This document shows, piece by piece, positions 1 through 13,300 of a DNA stretch of 64,000 nt. How positions within the stretch are numbered: position 1 is the stretch's first letter; the number at the start of each line of letters is the position of its first letter. The notes under the pieces are model-generated. The model was not told where the DNA came from. It saw only the letters and a list, made by a program, of their open reading frames with translations, and did not search any database. The stretch is from assembly GCF_000247695.1 (NCBI RefSeq), contig NW_004624854.1:3578630-3642629 (forward strand), written 5' to 3'. The DNA comes from Heterocephalus glaber (lineage: Eukaryota > Chordata > Mammalia > Rodentia > Bathyergidae). Position numbers and translations under genes: made by a program.

Positions 1-1297
1 TACACAATTTACAGTGGTATTAATAAGGTCCCTATCACTGAATATTTCTAATTTCAATAAAATTGATAGAAAACAATTTACTTAGAACCCACTTGACTAG
101 TGTCAACCCAAATGCTATTGAAAGAGATGATATTTCATTTAGCTACTTTTAAATTAAGCTTAATTATATCACAGTTATTATTTTCATCATAGCTGATCAT
201 TATAGAAAAGGACATGTTATAAATTATACAAAAATTGTTAAAATAATTGATATATACTTCATATCCCAACCTATTTTTCAAAATTATCTTCCATTCAGCC
301 TTGAAAAATGGTCCTGGCAAGGTTATTACTTCATCACATACAACACTTCTATGTGCTGGAGGAAGTATCATTGGATAAAAAAGATGTCATGGAAACACTG
401 CATTGCCTGTTATGACCTTTAGAGATGTTGGCTGTGCCCTTACACAAATTTGAAAAATGAGATGATTACACCAACTTGAAGGCTCACAATGTAAATTAAT
501 CTAGATAGTGATTAGTCAGGTTCTTTGAGTTAAAAAGAACAATGAAATGAGTATATATTCTATGGATTAATAATGGCCTAAAAGCTTCAGTAATACCAAC
601 ATAGAGCAAAAATAGAATTTCAAAATTTAATTCTGACATCTTAATCTAGTTTAGTAACTCACACCATTATTAGAATTGAATGATAGTTGCTACCTCTAAC
701 ATGTGACAATAAGTAGTTCTCACCACTTTTGAGATGAATGAAAAAGAAAGTAAGACAGAATTATCTTGAAGCCAGTATGTTTTTAACTTGTTAGACCATC
801 TGGAATTTTGCAACAGGAAATCCTTTCACTGCTTATTCTCTAATGTTTGGCTCTAATTTTCTTTGAAATGTAATTCAAAAAGCATTGACCACAGAGTACT
901 TCTTTATTCTCAGGATACTTTGATTTTCTTCTCATCAAATATTTTCCATCAATGAAACAGGATGCTTCTTATTAAAACTTAATTAAGTTATTCCTTATGA
1001 ATTTCAAAAATATTCTTCAATTTTTCCACTGTACACATCGATATGTAAAGGTATATCCATTACAATCACTTAGAGTTAATTAAGTACGCTAAAATTAGTA
1101 CAAAAGCATCCTTAGTGTTTTATTTCCTACAACAAAGTATAATACATGCCTGAGTATCACTAACATTGTGACATAAACTTCATCGGGTTCAGCGCCTGGA
1201 TCTAGTCAGGAAATCAGAGGAACCACAGTATTTCTCAATTACTACTCCTGCAGTGCTGACACCTCTTCAATTCATGTGTCTTAAAAATAGTAGACAG
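1..1297. other. Unclassified AT-rich DNA
   Basis: I see no gene, RNA gene or recognisable repeat here. The longest open frame (78 codons, minus strand, 135-371) has no motif and no supporting context, so I read it as chance. Confidence 0.6.
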
Positions 1298-1388
1298 GGG
1301 GCCGGGGATTTAGCTCAGCGGTTCCGCCTCCTGCCCCGCAAGCACAAGGACCCGATTTTGATCCCCAGTACTAAGAAAAACAAAAAAA
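1298..1388 (+). repeat. ID-like tRNA-derived SINE
   Basis: A tRNA-derived, pol III-type retroposon. The A box reads tagctcagcgg at 1311-1321. A degraded B box (gattttgatcc) follows, then the typical ending ccccagtacta and a short A-rich tail with one C interruption. The flanks carry an imperfect target-site duplication (agtagacagg before, agtagacacgg after), as expected for L1-machinery insertion. The body is about 75 bp, normal for ID elements. The degraded B box suggests it is no longer transcribed. Confidence 0.88.
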
Positions 1389-1631
1389 AGTAGACACGGG
1401 CTGTATCCAATAACAACACTTGCATCTTTTTTTCATCCACTTAATTAACATGCATTGAGTTTCTTCCAAGTTGAGCACATTGTTAGATTCCACGCATGGT
1501 CTTTCTTGAAAAACTCATAAATTATTTTAAAAGAAGCAATCATCCCACTTTCTCCTTAATAAAAACCAAGTTGCCTCTACATATCACATAAAAATATAAA
1601 TCGATTGCATACTGTTGTACAGAGAGCATTT

Positions 1632-1712
1632 TGTTGGTTATCTTTTGCTGCCATGACAACTTATCACAAAGGTATGGTTTAAAACAAGGCAGATTTATCT
1701 TATATTCTTGAC
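1632..1712 (-). mobile_element. MLT1-like LTR 3' fragment
   Basis: The stretch from ggttatcttttgctgcc through cacaaaggtatggtttaaaa to cagatttatctta resembles the reverse complement of the 3' end of MLT1-type MaLR LTRs (consensus features: gctgccgtaacaaagtaccac, ggcttaaacaacagaaatttatt). Only about 80 bp is recognisable, and the rest of the LTR is missing or too decayed. These are non-autonomous ERVL-MaLR sequences with no coding capacity. Confidence 0.5.
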
Positions 1713-1929
1713 TACTTCACTCTTTCTGTGTTGCCTCGTGTAGTCTTCCCGGGGGAGCACTGTGTCTGGGAGAACATTATATGTGAGTGATTTGTTGTCA
1801 TTCATTGTATGAAATTTTAACAAGATAGTAGAGAAATGAAGTAAGAAATTCCAATAAAACTTGAGACAATCATTAAACCCTGAGGCTGACGAGGAAATAG
1901 CCAGGCCTGCTTGCCTGCTGTGATCTACC

Positions 1930-2310
1930 ATGGCTCTCCCAGCCAGGCCTAGATGTTCTTTTGCTGGATATGGACAGTTTCACAAAGCACCAGCAGACAG
2001 GGTCACTAGTGGTGCTGAGGAAGCCGCCTTCACTTCACAGCACCTACTCTGCAGCTGGGGAGTGCACTGACCACTGCCCTTGCCTCTTGGTGCCGCACTT
2101 CCTGAACCTGGCCCAGGATGGTCCGTCCAAGCCCTGTCCCTTGAGTCCCTGCCCCAAGGGCCTCACTGAGATCTCTGGGCCTCTCTGCATTGTGAGGGAC
2201 CAAGAACTCTATGTTGACAACTGCGGGTGTTCTGATTTGGATTTTGTCTCCCCAACATTGTTTTTTGCCACTTCTTATCTGTTTAGGCAAAATTTTGATG
2301 CTTTTTAGGA
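1930..2310. other. GC-richer unique block, origin unknown
   Basis: This stands out from its AT-rich surroundings. It is about 360 bp of balanced composition with a 115-codon open frame on + (1961-2308) and an 86-codon one on - (2030-2290). The plus frame is cysteine- and proline-rich in its middle. An aataaa-like motif (gataataaacat) lies about 10 bp past the plus frame's stop. That would suit a fragment of a retroposed transcript, but I recognise no parent protein and see no start context or poly(A) tract that settles it. Confidence 0.3.
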
Positions 2311-2340
2311 CTGTAAGATAATAAACATATACAATACATT

Positions 2341-5300
2341 TATGGTATGAAGTTTCTCTTTATAAAATAAATGGATAGATATATTTCCTCTCTCTTTTCC
2401 AGCTTATTTTGACATAGGGAGATAATAGGTGTACAGACAGATTACCAGTGTTAGAAAATAAGATGCTCCTGCTAATAATAATTTGTTAATGTGTTTGTCT
2501 ATTTTAGCTTAGAGCATTCAGCATTAGGCCATGGATCATCCCTTTGGCTAGTTTTGTAATCTCCACTATTGCAAATTTTCATCATTACATCATCTTCGCC
2601 CTTTGTACATATCTTAGTTGTGTTTTCATTTGCATATGTTAAGTGACTTTATTTTCATATGTTAAGTGACTAACATATTTTCTTATATTAATCTTACTTA
2701 AGCACATATTTGTTGACCTTTGATATTCTAATGAATTTACTTGCCTGGAAATTTCTTCTAACATCACCCTGAAGTTATCAAAATGACATTGATGTGCTTG
2801 GATTGATGTCCAGTATTCAGAATGCATTTGCACATCAATGAAATATATTTAAGTTTTTCTAAGTTTTTGTGGAGCAAGATAATTTTAAGTTTGGGTTTCC
2901 CAAGGACTAATTCCCACCACTCATCTCTTTGTTTGGGAACTAGTAAGCTTTATAAGTCAGAGACCAGGGATATTTTTAATTATCTCATTTAAAAAATTTC
3001 ATTTTCACATAGTCCAGAATGACAGAATTAATCCTGTTCATGCATTAATAAGTAATAAAAAGAGAATGTTTTAATTACCTTGTTAGATGTAAAGAAAAAT
3101 ACTGATATTTAGAGATGATTAAGGAGAATTCATGAATGTTCAAGGTAATTAAATGGTAGAGAACACATTTAAGGAAATATTTGTGCTATTTCCTTTCTAG
3201 TCCATCAAAAATGTTGAGCTTCTGTAGCACAGGGACAAGTTTTTCCAATCTTCAAATTGCATTGTCCATTTATTTCAGAGAGTGGTGTCAAAAAACAGAA
3301 GGACTTGAAAAAAATCTAATAAAAATGAAAAGTCATTTTATACATGTTAAAATTTAATCAGCATTAAAAACAACTATTCTTTTTTGTGGACTCTTCTCTG
3401 TAATTAGGAGATCCTTGAATTCACATTAATTCTAAGTTGTAACATCTGCATATTTATTTATGCTTTACACTTATGCCCCTTTATATATAGTTGAGAAGAT
3501 CTATGACTCACAAATTAGGGGTTGAAATACTGAGAGGGAAAAGAGTACTTATTTTTTTCATACAGTAGAACTTGATTAAATTTGGAAATGGTGATCGACC
3601 TTCCTTGTATTATGCTGGATCTGCCACTAACAGGGTGAATTTTTGCAGCTCATTTAAGATCTATTTGTTTATTATCCTCATATAAAAATAGAATAAAGAT
3701 ATATTTGATGTTCAATTTGGATGCAAAGAGGAGATGAAAAACTTAATATATGATAAACGTGGGTAACACTGATTAACAAAAATTTTTCAATCCTGTATTT
3801 TCCTACTAAAAGATTCTAAATATTTCCCAGCATTTTCCCATGACCGATGATGGCTAATTTGTGCTGATGTATGACCAACGCAAGGATGAAAGCATTTTTT
3901 GCTGTGAAAAATATAAATAGGAGGAATACGCAAAAAAAAACCCCTGTGGATTGTCTAATCTCAGTTTCTGCTAGCACAGATATTTCACACCAAAATGAGA
4001 TGTGAGTCATTACCTTAGCAGAAAATTGTGGATATTTATAGACAAATACACATCAATTTGATGACTCAAATATAACATTCTTTTCTCATGAAGAGTAAGA
4101 CAAAGAGTCATCGAGACTGCAGATATTAGGCAGATAAAGGGGTATTCATATGAGTATGAAATACGGGATTAATTGCTCTCAGAGACCTCTGAATTGAGCA
4201 GAGTTAAAATTTGAATGAGGGACATGTATCAATTCCTAATGCTCTTTGGAGATAGAACAATCCAGTCTTATTTAACTCCCATTTGTTCAGGCATTTCAAA
4301 AGGAATATATGAAATGCTAAATAGTTAATATTCATGCTTTAGATGTGAATTTTGTGGAGCAGCTTAAGCAGAAGGAAAGACCCTGCACTCCTGACCAGTG
4401 TGCGAGCGAACCGCACCTAGCAGGAGGTAATGTGGTCATCTAGAAATAAACCTTGGGAGGGGTAGAATTCTGCAAAGTCAACAAAATAAACAAATTATTT
4501 AAAAGGGTTTTTGCAATATACAAGAGTGGAGTAAAAAGAGCCTGGTTAGTGAAACACGCAGACAGAGAATTTCTAAGATTTTGGTGGACATGTGGGTATT
4601 TACTGATAGGGAAATTTTTTTTCTTTTAATAATTACACTTAAGTGCTCATTGTGCTATGTTTAATATTACAAATGACACCTTTAAATACCTTTCAGTTTA
4701 ATCAATCTTCTGACAATGTCTAACATTGGTTCCAGAGAAGAAAACAAGGTCATAGAGATTAAAATGCTGTAACTGTGATAAGTCAAATTAATATTCTATA
4801 GGACCTTACCTGTACCTCACTAAAATACTAATTATATAAAATATTTCATTTTTTTCAATTGTTAAACTGCCTTATCTTTGAAAAAGTTGTCTTTATTCTT
4901 GAACAACATTTATATTCTACTGAGATGAGAATTTCATTTTTAATACTTTTCACTCTAATAATCTCATGAATCATGGAAGTATGAAAATTATATACACACA
5001 ATAGATGATCTGTTTAATTTAAAATCTATACATTTTATGTACAAAAATTATTTAGAATAAAGGAGAAACAATTAAGAAAGATATTTTTAATTGCACAGTA
5101 GTTCAATTATATACATAAGCTTTGCAGAGGAATCTTCCTGAAATAATATGCTAGTAATTTTTATAAAATGAGAAATTAGTGCTAAATGCTGGGATTCTTA
5201 TATCCATATCACTTAATGTATATTACTTAGATATCACCAAAATATAAACCATAGTTTTGAAATAAAAATGTAAAAATAAGAGGATATTAAAAATTATTCA

Positions 5301-5780
5301 ATTTCACCTACTTTATATTCATGTAGAAAATGAAATTGTCAAAATACTAATACAATTGTGTGTAGAAATATATTTGGCCTTCAGCAGACATAGGTAAATC
5401 AATGTGCATGCATATTTGTGGTTTATTTTAGCTACATGGCTATAATTACAAAAAATATAGTAATCAACCATACTTTGTAGAATTGTCAAAAATATTAAAT
5501 AAGTATATATGCAAAATATTGAGTAGGGCGTGGTAAACATTTTATATTAACATTTTATATCATTATTACTAACATTATTACTATTGTTGCAAAGATTTTT
5601 AGAACATATATTTGTTTGGATGCCATTTAATTACCCCAAACTTATTTTATTCCAAATTAAGCATAATCTTCCAAAAAGACGTCTCTGTAAAACTTCCAGA
5701 TATCTGTCATTGTATCTACACATCTTCTTAGTTATATTTCAGTGATGTTTATTTAAAACCTCACTGTATTTCATGTTATT
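2341..5780. other. Unclassified AT-rich DNA
   Basis: About 3.4 kb with no gene or repeat that I can name. It has scattered homopolymer T and A runs and short chance frames only. Very old, unrecognisable repeat remnants are likely but not visible to me. Confidence 0.55.
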
Positions 5781-5899
5781 ACTTTTTATCAGTTTTTTGC
5801 AGGCATAGTTCAGGAGTGACACATCATGAGAGCTTACTAGGAAAGCCAAAAGATGACTCTCGCTATTCATCCATACTTATCCCTAAAAGGAAACTCAAA

Positions 5900-6140
5900 G
5901 AAAAATCTCTCAGATTTCTATTGTGACATTTTCCACTGTATCTTGAATAGTCTGTTTCAGCAATTCTTCAAATTGTGCAGTCTTAGGTTTCATACAGGGG
6001 AGTAGAGATTTAACTTTCCTCCCTTTTTCAATGGCAAAAGCAGACACATGCAGATGTCTCTTCTTCCTGTGGTTTAATAGAATCATAGCACTCATCACTA
6101 CAGATATTTTCAATCTCATCTTCCTCCATTCAGCCACTCC
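5900..6140 (-). pseudogene. Possible broken coding fragment, parent unknown
   Basis: On the minus strand an open frame of 75 codons (6137 down to 5910) ends with a lysine- and glutamate-rich stretch (KTAQFEELLKQTIQDTVENV) that reads like real helical protein. A neighbouring frame starts with ATG near 6122 and is acidic (MEEDEIEN...), running to a stop near 6024. The two good-looking segments lie in different frames, as expected after one frameshift. I do not recognise the parent gene. There is no visible poly(A) tail or target-site duplication, so chance or an old retroposed fragment remain equally possible. Confidence 0.25.
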
Positions 6141-6678
6141 TCACCCCGCATTCCTCCCATCCCTGTCTTGTGCTCCTAGGACTTCTGGAAGAGGGCCATC
6201 CTGACATTTCCCTCCTCTCCACCTGGAGTCTTCCTTTGTCTTTGTGTTGGTGTGTTTTCTGTATTTCTTATTGATTTTTCTCTCTTGATTTTCTCCCTTA
6301 ATTGGGTGGAGATTATACTAATAGCTAATGAAATGTGTTAGAGAGGAAAGTTTGAGACTTTGTCTTACTGAATATATGATCATATTACTTTCATATTTAA
6401 TAGGCAGAGGATATGTATGGAAACAACTTTCTTCCATAACTTTAAAGTGATGACCTTATGTTGGTTCTAGTGCACTTGATTCTTTACTTTTGCCAGTTAA
6501 TACATCTTATTGCAGTCTGTGGAAACTTGATAAGTCTGTCTTTCCCCCGTTTGGATATTACATGACATTTTCCTTTGGCCAGCTTCTGACTTCATGTACT
6601 GTGTTGGATACTCACAGGCCTAATTTAGTCTGTAAACACATATTCTATGAGTTTCAGAAATTTTCTTAATTCATCGAT
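6141..6678. other. Unclassified DNA
   Basis: Pyrimidine-rich at the left end (6141-6300), otherwise AT-rich. I see no gene or named repeat. Confidence 0.5.
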
Positions 6679-6688
6679 ATTTACTCTT

Positions 6689-6774
6689 GGGCTGTGGATT
6701 TCGCTCAGTGGTGTCCTGCTTGCCTCCCAAGCACAGTGTCATGAGTTTGAGCCCCAGTACCGGGAGGGGGGGAG
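6689..6774 (+). repeat. ID-like tRNA-derived SINE
   Basis: Starts gggctgtggatttcgctcag; the A box differs from tagctcag by one base, and gagtttgagcccc forms a weakened B box. It ends with a G-rich tail (ccgggagggggg) instead of the usual A tail. A near-perfect duplication flanks it (atttactctt at 6679-6688 and atttgctctt at 6775-6784), which fixes both ends. Two open frames that cross it (6647-6853 and 6687-6896) are artefacts of the insertion. Confidence 0.85.
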
Positions 6775-6784
6775 ATTTGCTCTT

Positions 6785-8382
6785 TTCCATTTTCTGTATT
6801 CTCTTCCTAAGACTCCAATTTTTGGGGAATGCACACAGAACTTCATTATTTAAATTTCTATATTCTTTCTGGAAATTTTCTCAATTTATCTTGTAATTAT
6901 TTGAGTTTTATTTTAAACTATTTTAATTCTAATTTTGAATTTTTTACTCCTGAACATTGTTTCTCAAAGCCATCTTATTCAAAAAAGAAAGAAATTTTCT
7001 TATGTCTCAAGGGATATTAAATAGTTAATTTATTAAATATTCTCTGCTTCTTACAAGTTGGCTTTCTTGTTATTGTTTATTAGTTTTGGTCTTCATCTTC
7101 TATAGTAAGTATTTTCCACACATTCATATATATGATGACTTCTTACTGTTTGCTCATATATAAGGAAGAGGCACCGAGGCCATTGAATGTTTTGACCCCA
7201 TAGATAAATTCTGTCAAATATGAGATTCAAAACAAGATGCCCTGGATGATCATTGTCATTGAAAACAAGGTAACCAAAAATTTTTTATGTATTTCTTTCT
7301 GGACTCTTCAAATTCCCCAGAGAAAAATCGTCTGCTCTCCTAACTGAAGAGAACAATTCTTGCTGAGAACATTTAGTAAGCAAGAATGGAGGAAATAAAA
7401 TGAAGTACACCAACTCTTAGATGGAAACTCTCATTGTCTGAATTTTGGAATAGCAGTCTTGTAGGCAGCAGTGGTGTTTGATAGCTTATCTTCTATCCTT
7501 TTCTAGAATAATTCTCCTCTTTGCCCAAATGAAAATATGTGGCGAACACTCTGGGATCAGTTATTTAACCTACAATTAAAATATTTAATAAGCAATTTTA
7601 GCTACCATAGTCTGTTACACTGTAGATAAAAGAAAGAATATATAAATAAATAACATTTTAAAGGCAATCTTATATTAAGTGTGAATGTGAGCAGATTACT
7701 TTACAGTGAGAAGATATCTATGATGATTTTTACTGATCAGTACTATGATGAGATTTTATCCAATACAATAAAACATGACAGTGTTACTATTAAAGGAACA
7801 TATTGTTTTGTCATAAAATTTTAAGAAAAAAAGAAAGTAAAAAAGCAAATGATACCAGTTTATATCTAACCACTGCAGGGAAATAGAAACTTTGTTTCTG
7901 TTTTTGTGGATTTAGTTTCTCTGAGTCCATTATTGGGTCTAGTCACTGTGGGTGTAAGCAGAACTGGTCCCATTTGCCTTCCAAAATGAGGGCAGCACCA
8001 GTCATCTTTTCTTGGTATGGTCACTCTACCATTTCCAGATATGACCTCGGAATGCTCATTATGTTTACTTACATGAAAGTATATTTCCTACATGCACAAC
8101 AGTTTTCCTGCTGTTGCCATAGGGAAAACTAAATGCTGCATTGCTTCCCAGTTACAAAAGAATAAAGACTAAAGATATTTTCTACACAGCATGGTAGCTT
8201 AAAGTAGCTTATCATAATTCTTATCATATTCTTATCAAGAATTATTTGCCAGTTAACAAGTGCATACTATATATTTACCTTGTGCTGAAAGGTTATCCAG
8301 AAACACAGAGAAAAATGATTTCAGTGAGTACAAAACATAATCGAGAAGTAAAATATTATGCACAATTCAAGTATAGAATTGT
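6785..8382. other. Unclassified AT-rich DNA
   Basis: No gene seen. Around 8252-8330 the text faintly resembles the 3' end shared by MIR and L2 elements, but too weakly to annotate. Confidence 0.5.
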
Positions 8383-8825
8383 TATGTGTCAGTTACTTTT
8401 TTCATTGCTGAGGCAAAATACTCAATGCCCACAAGTTAAGGGAAGAAAGTTTTATTTCATCTCACAGTATGTAGAGGTTTCAGTCTATAGTCAGCTGGCT
8501 TCAAGTCAGGGCAGTATAGCAGAGGGACATCACTAAAAAGAGTCCATGGAAGTGTAGGCAGAAGGCAGCAAGCAGCAAAGCAGCAGCACCAAGGCTCCCT
8601 TCCCTTCTTATCCCATCTGGGCTACAAGCCTTTTGGGTGATGCCACCCACACCCAGGGTGGGCCTTTCCATTACCCACACCCCAAATAATGACAAACCAA
8701 TTAGTGGACTAATCCAGAATCACACACCCTTCATCCTAGTATCATACACCCATGATTCAGCTCCCTCCCAAAAATCCCAACAATGAACTCATGAGGCATA
8801 ACAATCCAAATCATGGTTTAGAGAA
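8383..8825 (-). mobile_element. ERVL-MaLR LTR (MST/MT/ORR1-like)
   Basis: A solitary LTR read on the minus strand. Landmarks on the plus text are gttacttttttcattgctgaggc, ggaagaaagttttatttcat, a cag-rich purine tract near 8555-8590, tagtggactaatccagaatc, and the far end atccaaatcatgg. The same order of landmarks recurs at 32.9, 41.6, 51.1 and 53.1 kb, always in this orientation. MaLR LTRs belong to non-autonomous ERVL-related elements and carry no coding sequence; they can act as promoters, but nothing here shows that. Exact family and boundaries are approximate. Confidence 0.65.
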
Positions 8826-10210
8826 TTTGGAGAAGTGTTCCCAAATCCTGAGGAGTTAAATGTTGGAAAGGTATACTGCGACCAGTTACATGACAAGCAT
8901 AATGGAGGGGGTTCAAGATAAAATGAAGCAAAAGCAATGGGTCAGAAATAAAATTGAACACAATTCTCGAAACAAGAAGGTGACTGGACTTGTGTTTTAA
9001 ATACTATAGAGAGGTGTTGATAAATAATAGGATGGAGTTCTGCACTTTAGTTATAAGTAAATTAAGGAGCAGAATAATTTGGGCTTCTTTTTGAGGTAAC
9101 ACTAATTTTCTTTCTGCATGAAAATGATTTAAGGAAAGTAATTTTAAATCAATATTAGCATAGCAGTCTGACACAAAGGGTAGAAAGAGACTGAAATCAA
9201 GCTGTTAAGGAGCAAGGCAAGGAAGTGCTAAGATAAAATGGAGCCTTGGATGGCCACAACTCTACATCTGCTTAGCTTTGTATTTGGAACACAGTGTTTC
9301 AAAATTGAACTCTTTGCAACACTTCTTGCACATAATTCTATATGGCTTCTAATTCCCATTTTTCTTGCCTTGTTGTACATTATTTCAATTGTATCATCAT
9401 TTAATTATTTAGATAAGTTTTCCTATTTAAAATCAGGAGCTAAGTTGTTCTTGATGTTTTTATTTTGGTCTCTAGTAATACTTTTTCTCTGCCTACCTTG
9501 ACTCAAACTAAGATCTTGCCATCCCAATGCCACACCTTCATGAAAATCTCAGCTGTGAAAGTCAACCCTGGAAACACAGAGAGCATCTAATTGAAGAATT
9601 TCAAAGAAACACTTTAGTTTCTTGGTGCCAAATGAATAGAGGAATCATCATAAGAAGATCCTCTATACTGAGTTCTCTAATATATATTGTGGAATATTCA
9701 CTATGAATCTTTATGTTGTGAGTGTGTATAAGAAAGAATTTAATCTTAAAAAACTAATTAAGTCATTAAAAATGAAAACATCTAATTTACTCAGAAAAAA
9801 AAAACTGAAAGAGGATAATTAAATTTCAGAAGATATTATCCTAAAGTAAATCGACTTTAGTGGGAAAAAAGTGTAAGTTTAGAGCTCTTTAAAAAGCTCC
9901 AAGGCTCTAAATCATAAATCTGGAATGCAGATGCCAGATTCCAGATGGTCCATGTAAATGACTCCATAGAATATGCTGGGAGCCTGGAGTCCAGGATCTT
10001 GAGCCTTTGGGATAAGTCCAGTGCTACAGCATTCTTCACCATCTAAGTGTTTAGCTTTTAGAAGAGCAGCTATTATTTCTCTCTTAGAAACAAGGCTTTA
10101 AAAATAAAGGCATATGTTTCCATTAGACAAAGCATATATCAAACTAATAGGCTCATCTCACTTTATTGTATAGATTCTTAGAATTGTATGTTTTTCCCAT
10201 TAGTTTATAA
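8826..10210. other. Unclassified DNA with one hydrophobic open frame
   Basis: No gene identified. An 87-codon frame on + (9238-9501) begins in an ATG context and encodes leucine- and isoleucine-rich segments that could form membrane helices. T-rich DNA gives such proteins by chance, and I see no homologue, splice context or poly(A) evidence. The segment 9860-10045 is less AT-rich and unclassified. Confidence 0.4.
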
Positions 10211-10214
10211 TGAT

Positions 10215-10362
10215 AGAAATAATAACTTGCATTTTATAGCAGTTTCCATGTGACAAGTATATTTCTAAACTCTACATACATTAATTAATGTAGTATAGCA
10301 ACCCTAAGGAAGGGGTTGACACTGTTAATCTTTTATAGAAGAAGAAACTGAGAAACAAAGAC
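10215..10362 (-). repeat. MIR SINE, ancient
   Basis: Shows the reverse complement of the MIR core and 3' half: tgtgacaagtatatttctaaac, then catacattaattaatg, then agcaaccctaaggaagg, and finally gaagaaactgagaaacaaag. These match in order the known MIR features (variable-length tracts around aactcatttaatcctcacaacaacc and gaggaaactgaggcac). MIRs are tRNA-derived SINEs that were active before the placental radiation, so this is one of the oldest insertions in the window. Confidence 0.72.
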
Positions 10363-13300
10363 AGCCATCAATTCTAAGGTGATAAAATGGGTAGTTATTG
10401 AAATAGAAATAGACAATCAAGTAGCCTAACTGTAAAGTGTGTGTGTATTCTTAGCCACCATGCGAGTATTATGAGCTCTTCAATTTGGGATTTGAACTGT
10501 TTTGGATATTTCAGTCGTAATTAAAGCTTCATCTTCTTCTCTTTTCCTCTCTATTATAAAGACACAAGATTATCTCTGGGTGTGCTCACATTGTCTCTGA
10601 CCCTACTGGAAGGGACAGTGGATGATGTACTTATTTTAGGGGAAAAATATTAATGCTTTACAATAAAGACAGGAGGTATTGTTCACAAGTACACATAATG
10701 AGCATGTAGAGTTTTTGCACATCTACTTGTCTTCAGGGTGGTGTTTAATTAATGAGACCAATGCTGTTCTGATGATTGATTTTTATGCTGTTTCCCTGGT
10801 TATGAGTTTATTTAGTCATAATTGCCTGGAGAAAAGTCAAATAGTGTTACAGCTGCAGTCCTTTGGTTTTTGTTGTTGTTGTTGTTTGTTTTGTTTTGTT
10901 TTGTTGTTTTTTTCTGCTTTTTTCTCCTGGTTTCAATCCATTGAATTTGTTTAATTCCTATCCCAAAGGAAATCTTTGAAACATTAGATGGGATGATTGC
11001 ATCCCTTTTTTCCCCCAAAAAATCTCTGATTTAATTTGAATGGATGTTCAATAATATAACAAGAGCCAAAAAAGTGAGGTAGGATGAAGGACAGACAAGA
11101 ATTTTCCAATTCCTCTCTGAAACCAGAATTTCAATATAAATCTCATTTAAATCAAGATAAATTATTTCCACAGTTTCCAATAATGTCTACACTAAGATTG
11201 TTCCAGTTTTTAAGACTGTTGTTTAGAGATAATTAGATTCAGAGAGGTTGATCTTGATACTTGGGACATCGTAACTAAGACTTGGGTGATATTCTTATAA
11301 CTTGGAGTAGGGAATCACTAGTGTGGGCTTTAAACTCTATTCAAATTATATTTATGAAAAAAGAATTAATACTGACTTTACAATCCTTATGTATGTGTAT
11401 TACAATTATTTGAAAGATTGAAGAGTAAAACATATAACAATCCAAGAGTTGCTTGAAGCCACACAATTCTTTTACTCCAACCTTCAGATGTCACTTGCAC
11501 CATATGAGTCTATGATCTATGGATTCAATAAGGAAGAACATTTAATTTAGTTTCTCAAATTAAAAGAAATAAAATAATGGATGTTAACAGCAAGCTATTT
11601 GCATACATATAACAATTATAAACCAAATACATAGAAATGAATTAATTCCAAAACAGATCTTTATGCTTGAAGTTTCAAAGGAAAAGAAAAATAATAATAA
11701 TTAAGATTCTAGGAAAGACATATTTGTTTTTAATATGAATTCTCAGCCTACTCAGAGGATCAAATCCTGCCAACATTATTGGTAGTTTAAAATATCAGTG
11801 CTGGGGGTGGTATGAAAGTTGTCTACTATTACCAAAAATAATCATAAAAAATAAATAGCTTTCCAAGTGTGATGCTCATACAGACTTGATAGCAAAAAAT
11901 AAATTTATGGTTTAAAATAATAGGAAGCGTTTAAGAATAAAAATCTTGTTTGTATGTGTGTCACATTAAGAACATCTGGAATAATGTTGGTTCCTTTATC
12001 CTAAACTCAGTGGAGTCCTTTCCCCCAAACTTTCAGAACTGTTTACCTATCTCATAATTCCAAAAGTCAAAGCCCCGATAAAGCTTTGTACATTCAAATA
12101 AATGTTGTCCTAATTAGTTTGCACTGCTGTACAAAGATAGTTTAGGCAACAACACACCCTGCAATATGCTCCGCTCATCAGCTAGAGTCTGTTCCTTAGT
12201 GTGGCCAGGCTGACACATCTCAAAGAGGGCCGCAGCCACCCGCCACAGGAACACCTAGAGAGGGCAGCCTCTCCTGCCACACTGACTGCACCCTGCTGCT
12301 GATTCACACAGAATGACATCACTTCCACGGAAGAAATTTGTGAAAAGAAAGAAATTTCTTTCCCAAAAATAAATCACTTAATGATTCCGATTTGAATTTG
12401 TGCCAAATTTGTAACATAATTTGACTTTGACTAAAAGACCAGCTGGTTCCGAAAGGTTACTTGTCTTTACCTCTAGATTCCAATTCTCTTTTGTTCTGTA
12501 TATCTGGATTCTTCAGTCAAAACTCTTGTCCTGTGGTTGTAAAGTACCAATGAGTAAAATAAAATGTTAATGTAAACATCCCCATACCAATTCTAAACAA
12601 AAGCTGGGTAGTCGGTGACTTAAATCCGTATTCAAAAGAGATCCGTGAAAGCAAAAATATTAAGAGAAAAAATGGCACATTTGTTACATGGAAATTACAG
12701 TGGTATAAGTTATTTAATTAGAAAATAAGACAAAATCAAAATAATCATGAAAAACGTATTTTATACCTTACAAAATATTTTTAGAACAAGCTTAAATTTG
12801 TTCTGAAAAGATTACCATATATCAGACTTCTCAAATTGATCTCTAATTTGGTGCTATTTTAAAAAGTGTATATGTGTGTCTCTGTCAGAAGCTGATGATG
12901 AATATGTCACCACAATTACAAGTGTCAGCGCTCTCTTAATCTCAGGGATAATTGATTTGTAATGATCTGAAGTTAATTACACCTGAATATCTTATATTTC
13001 AGAATAAAAATAAATGTATTTCAATGGGTATTACTTTGAATTTAATCTAAAACTGGGGAAATGGCATTTAACGCACCATTTAGCCATCAAATTTTTTTAT
13101 TTTATAATTTTTGAGACTATTTTTCAATACTCTTGTAGATAGAGATAACTTATTACCCAAAAGCTTGTGTGTTTGAATTTAATGCTTTATGCATTTCATT
13201 TTCCTTTCACTTGATCTTAGCCAAGTGATTAATTTTCCTTTGAAACTTACAGGTCACAGATTTCATTGAAACGCTGATGAAAATGCTGGCCCCCTCATCT

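Noticed and set aside
9238..9501. 87-codon hydrophobic frame that looks like a small membrane protein
   Set aside because: T-rich DNA readily gives Leu/Ile/Phe-rich frames; no homologue recognised and no transcript signals. Listed only as context.
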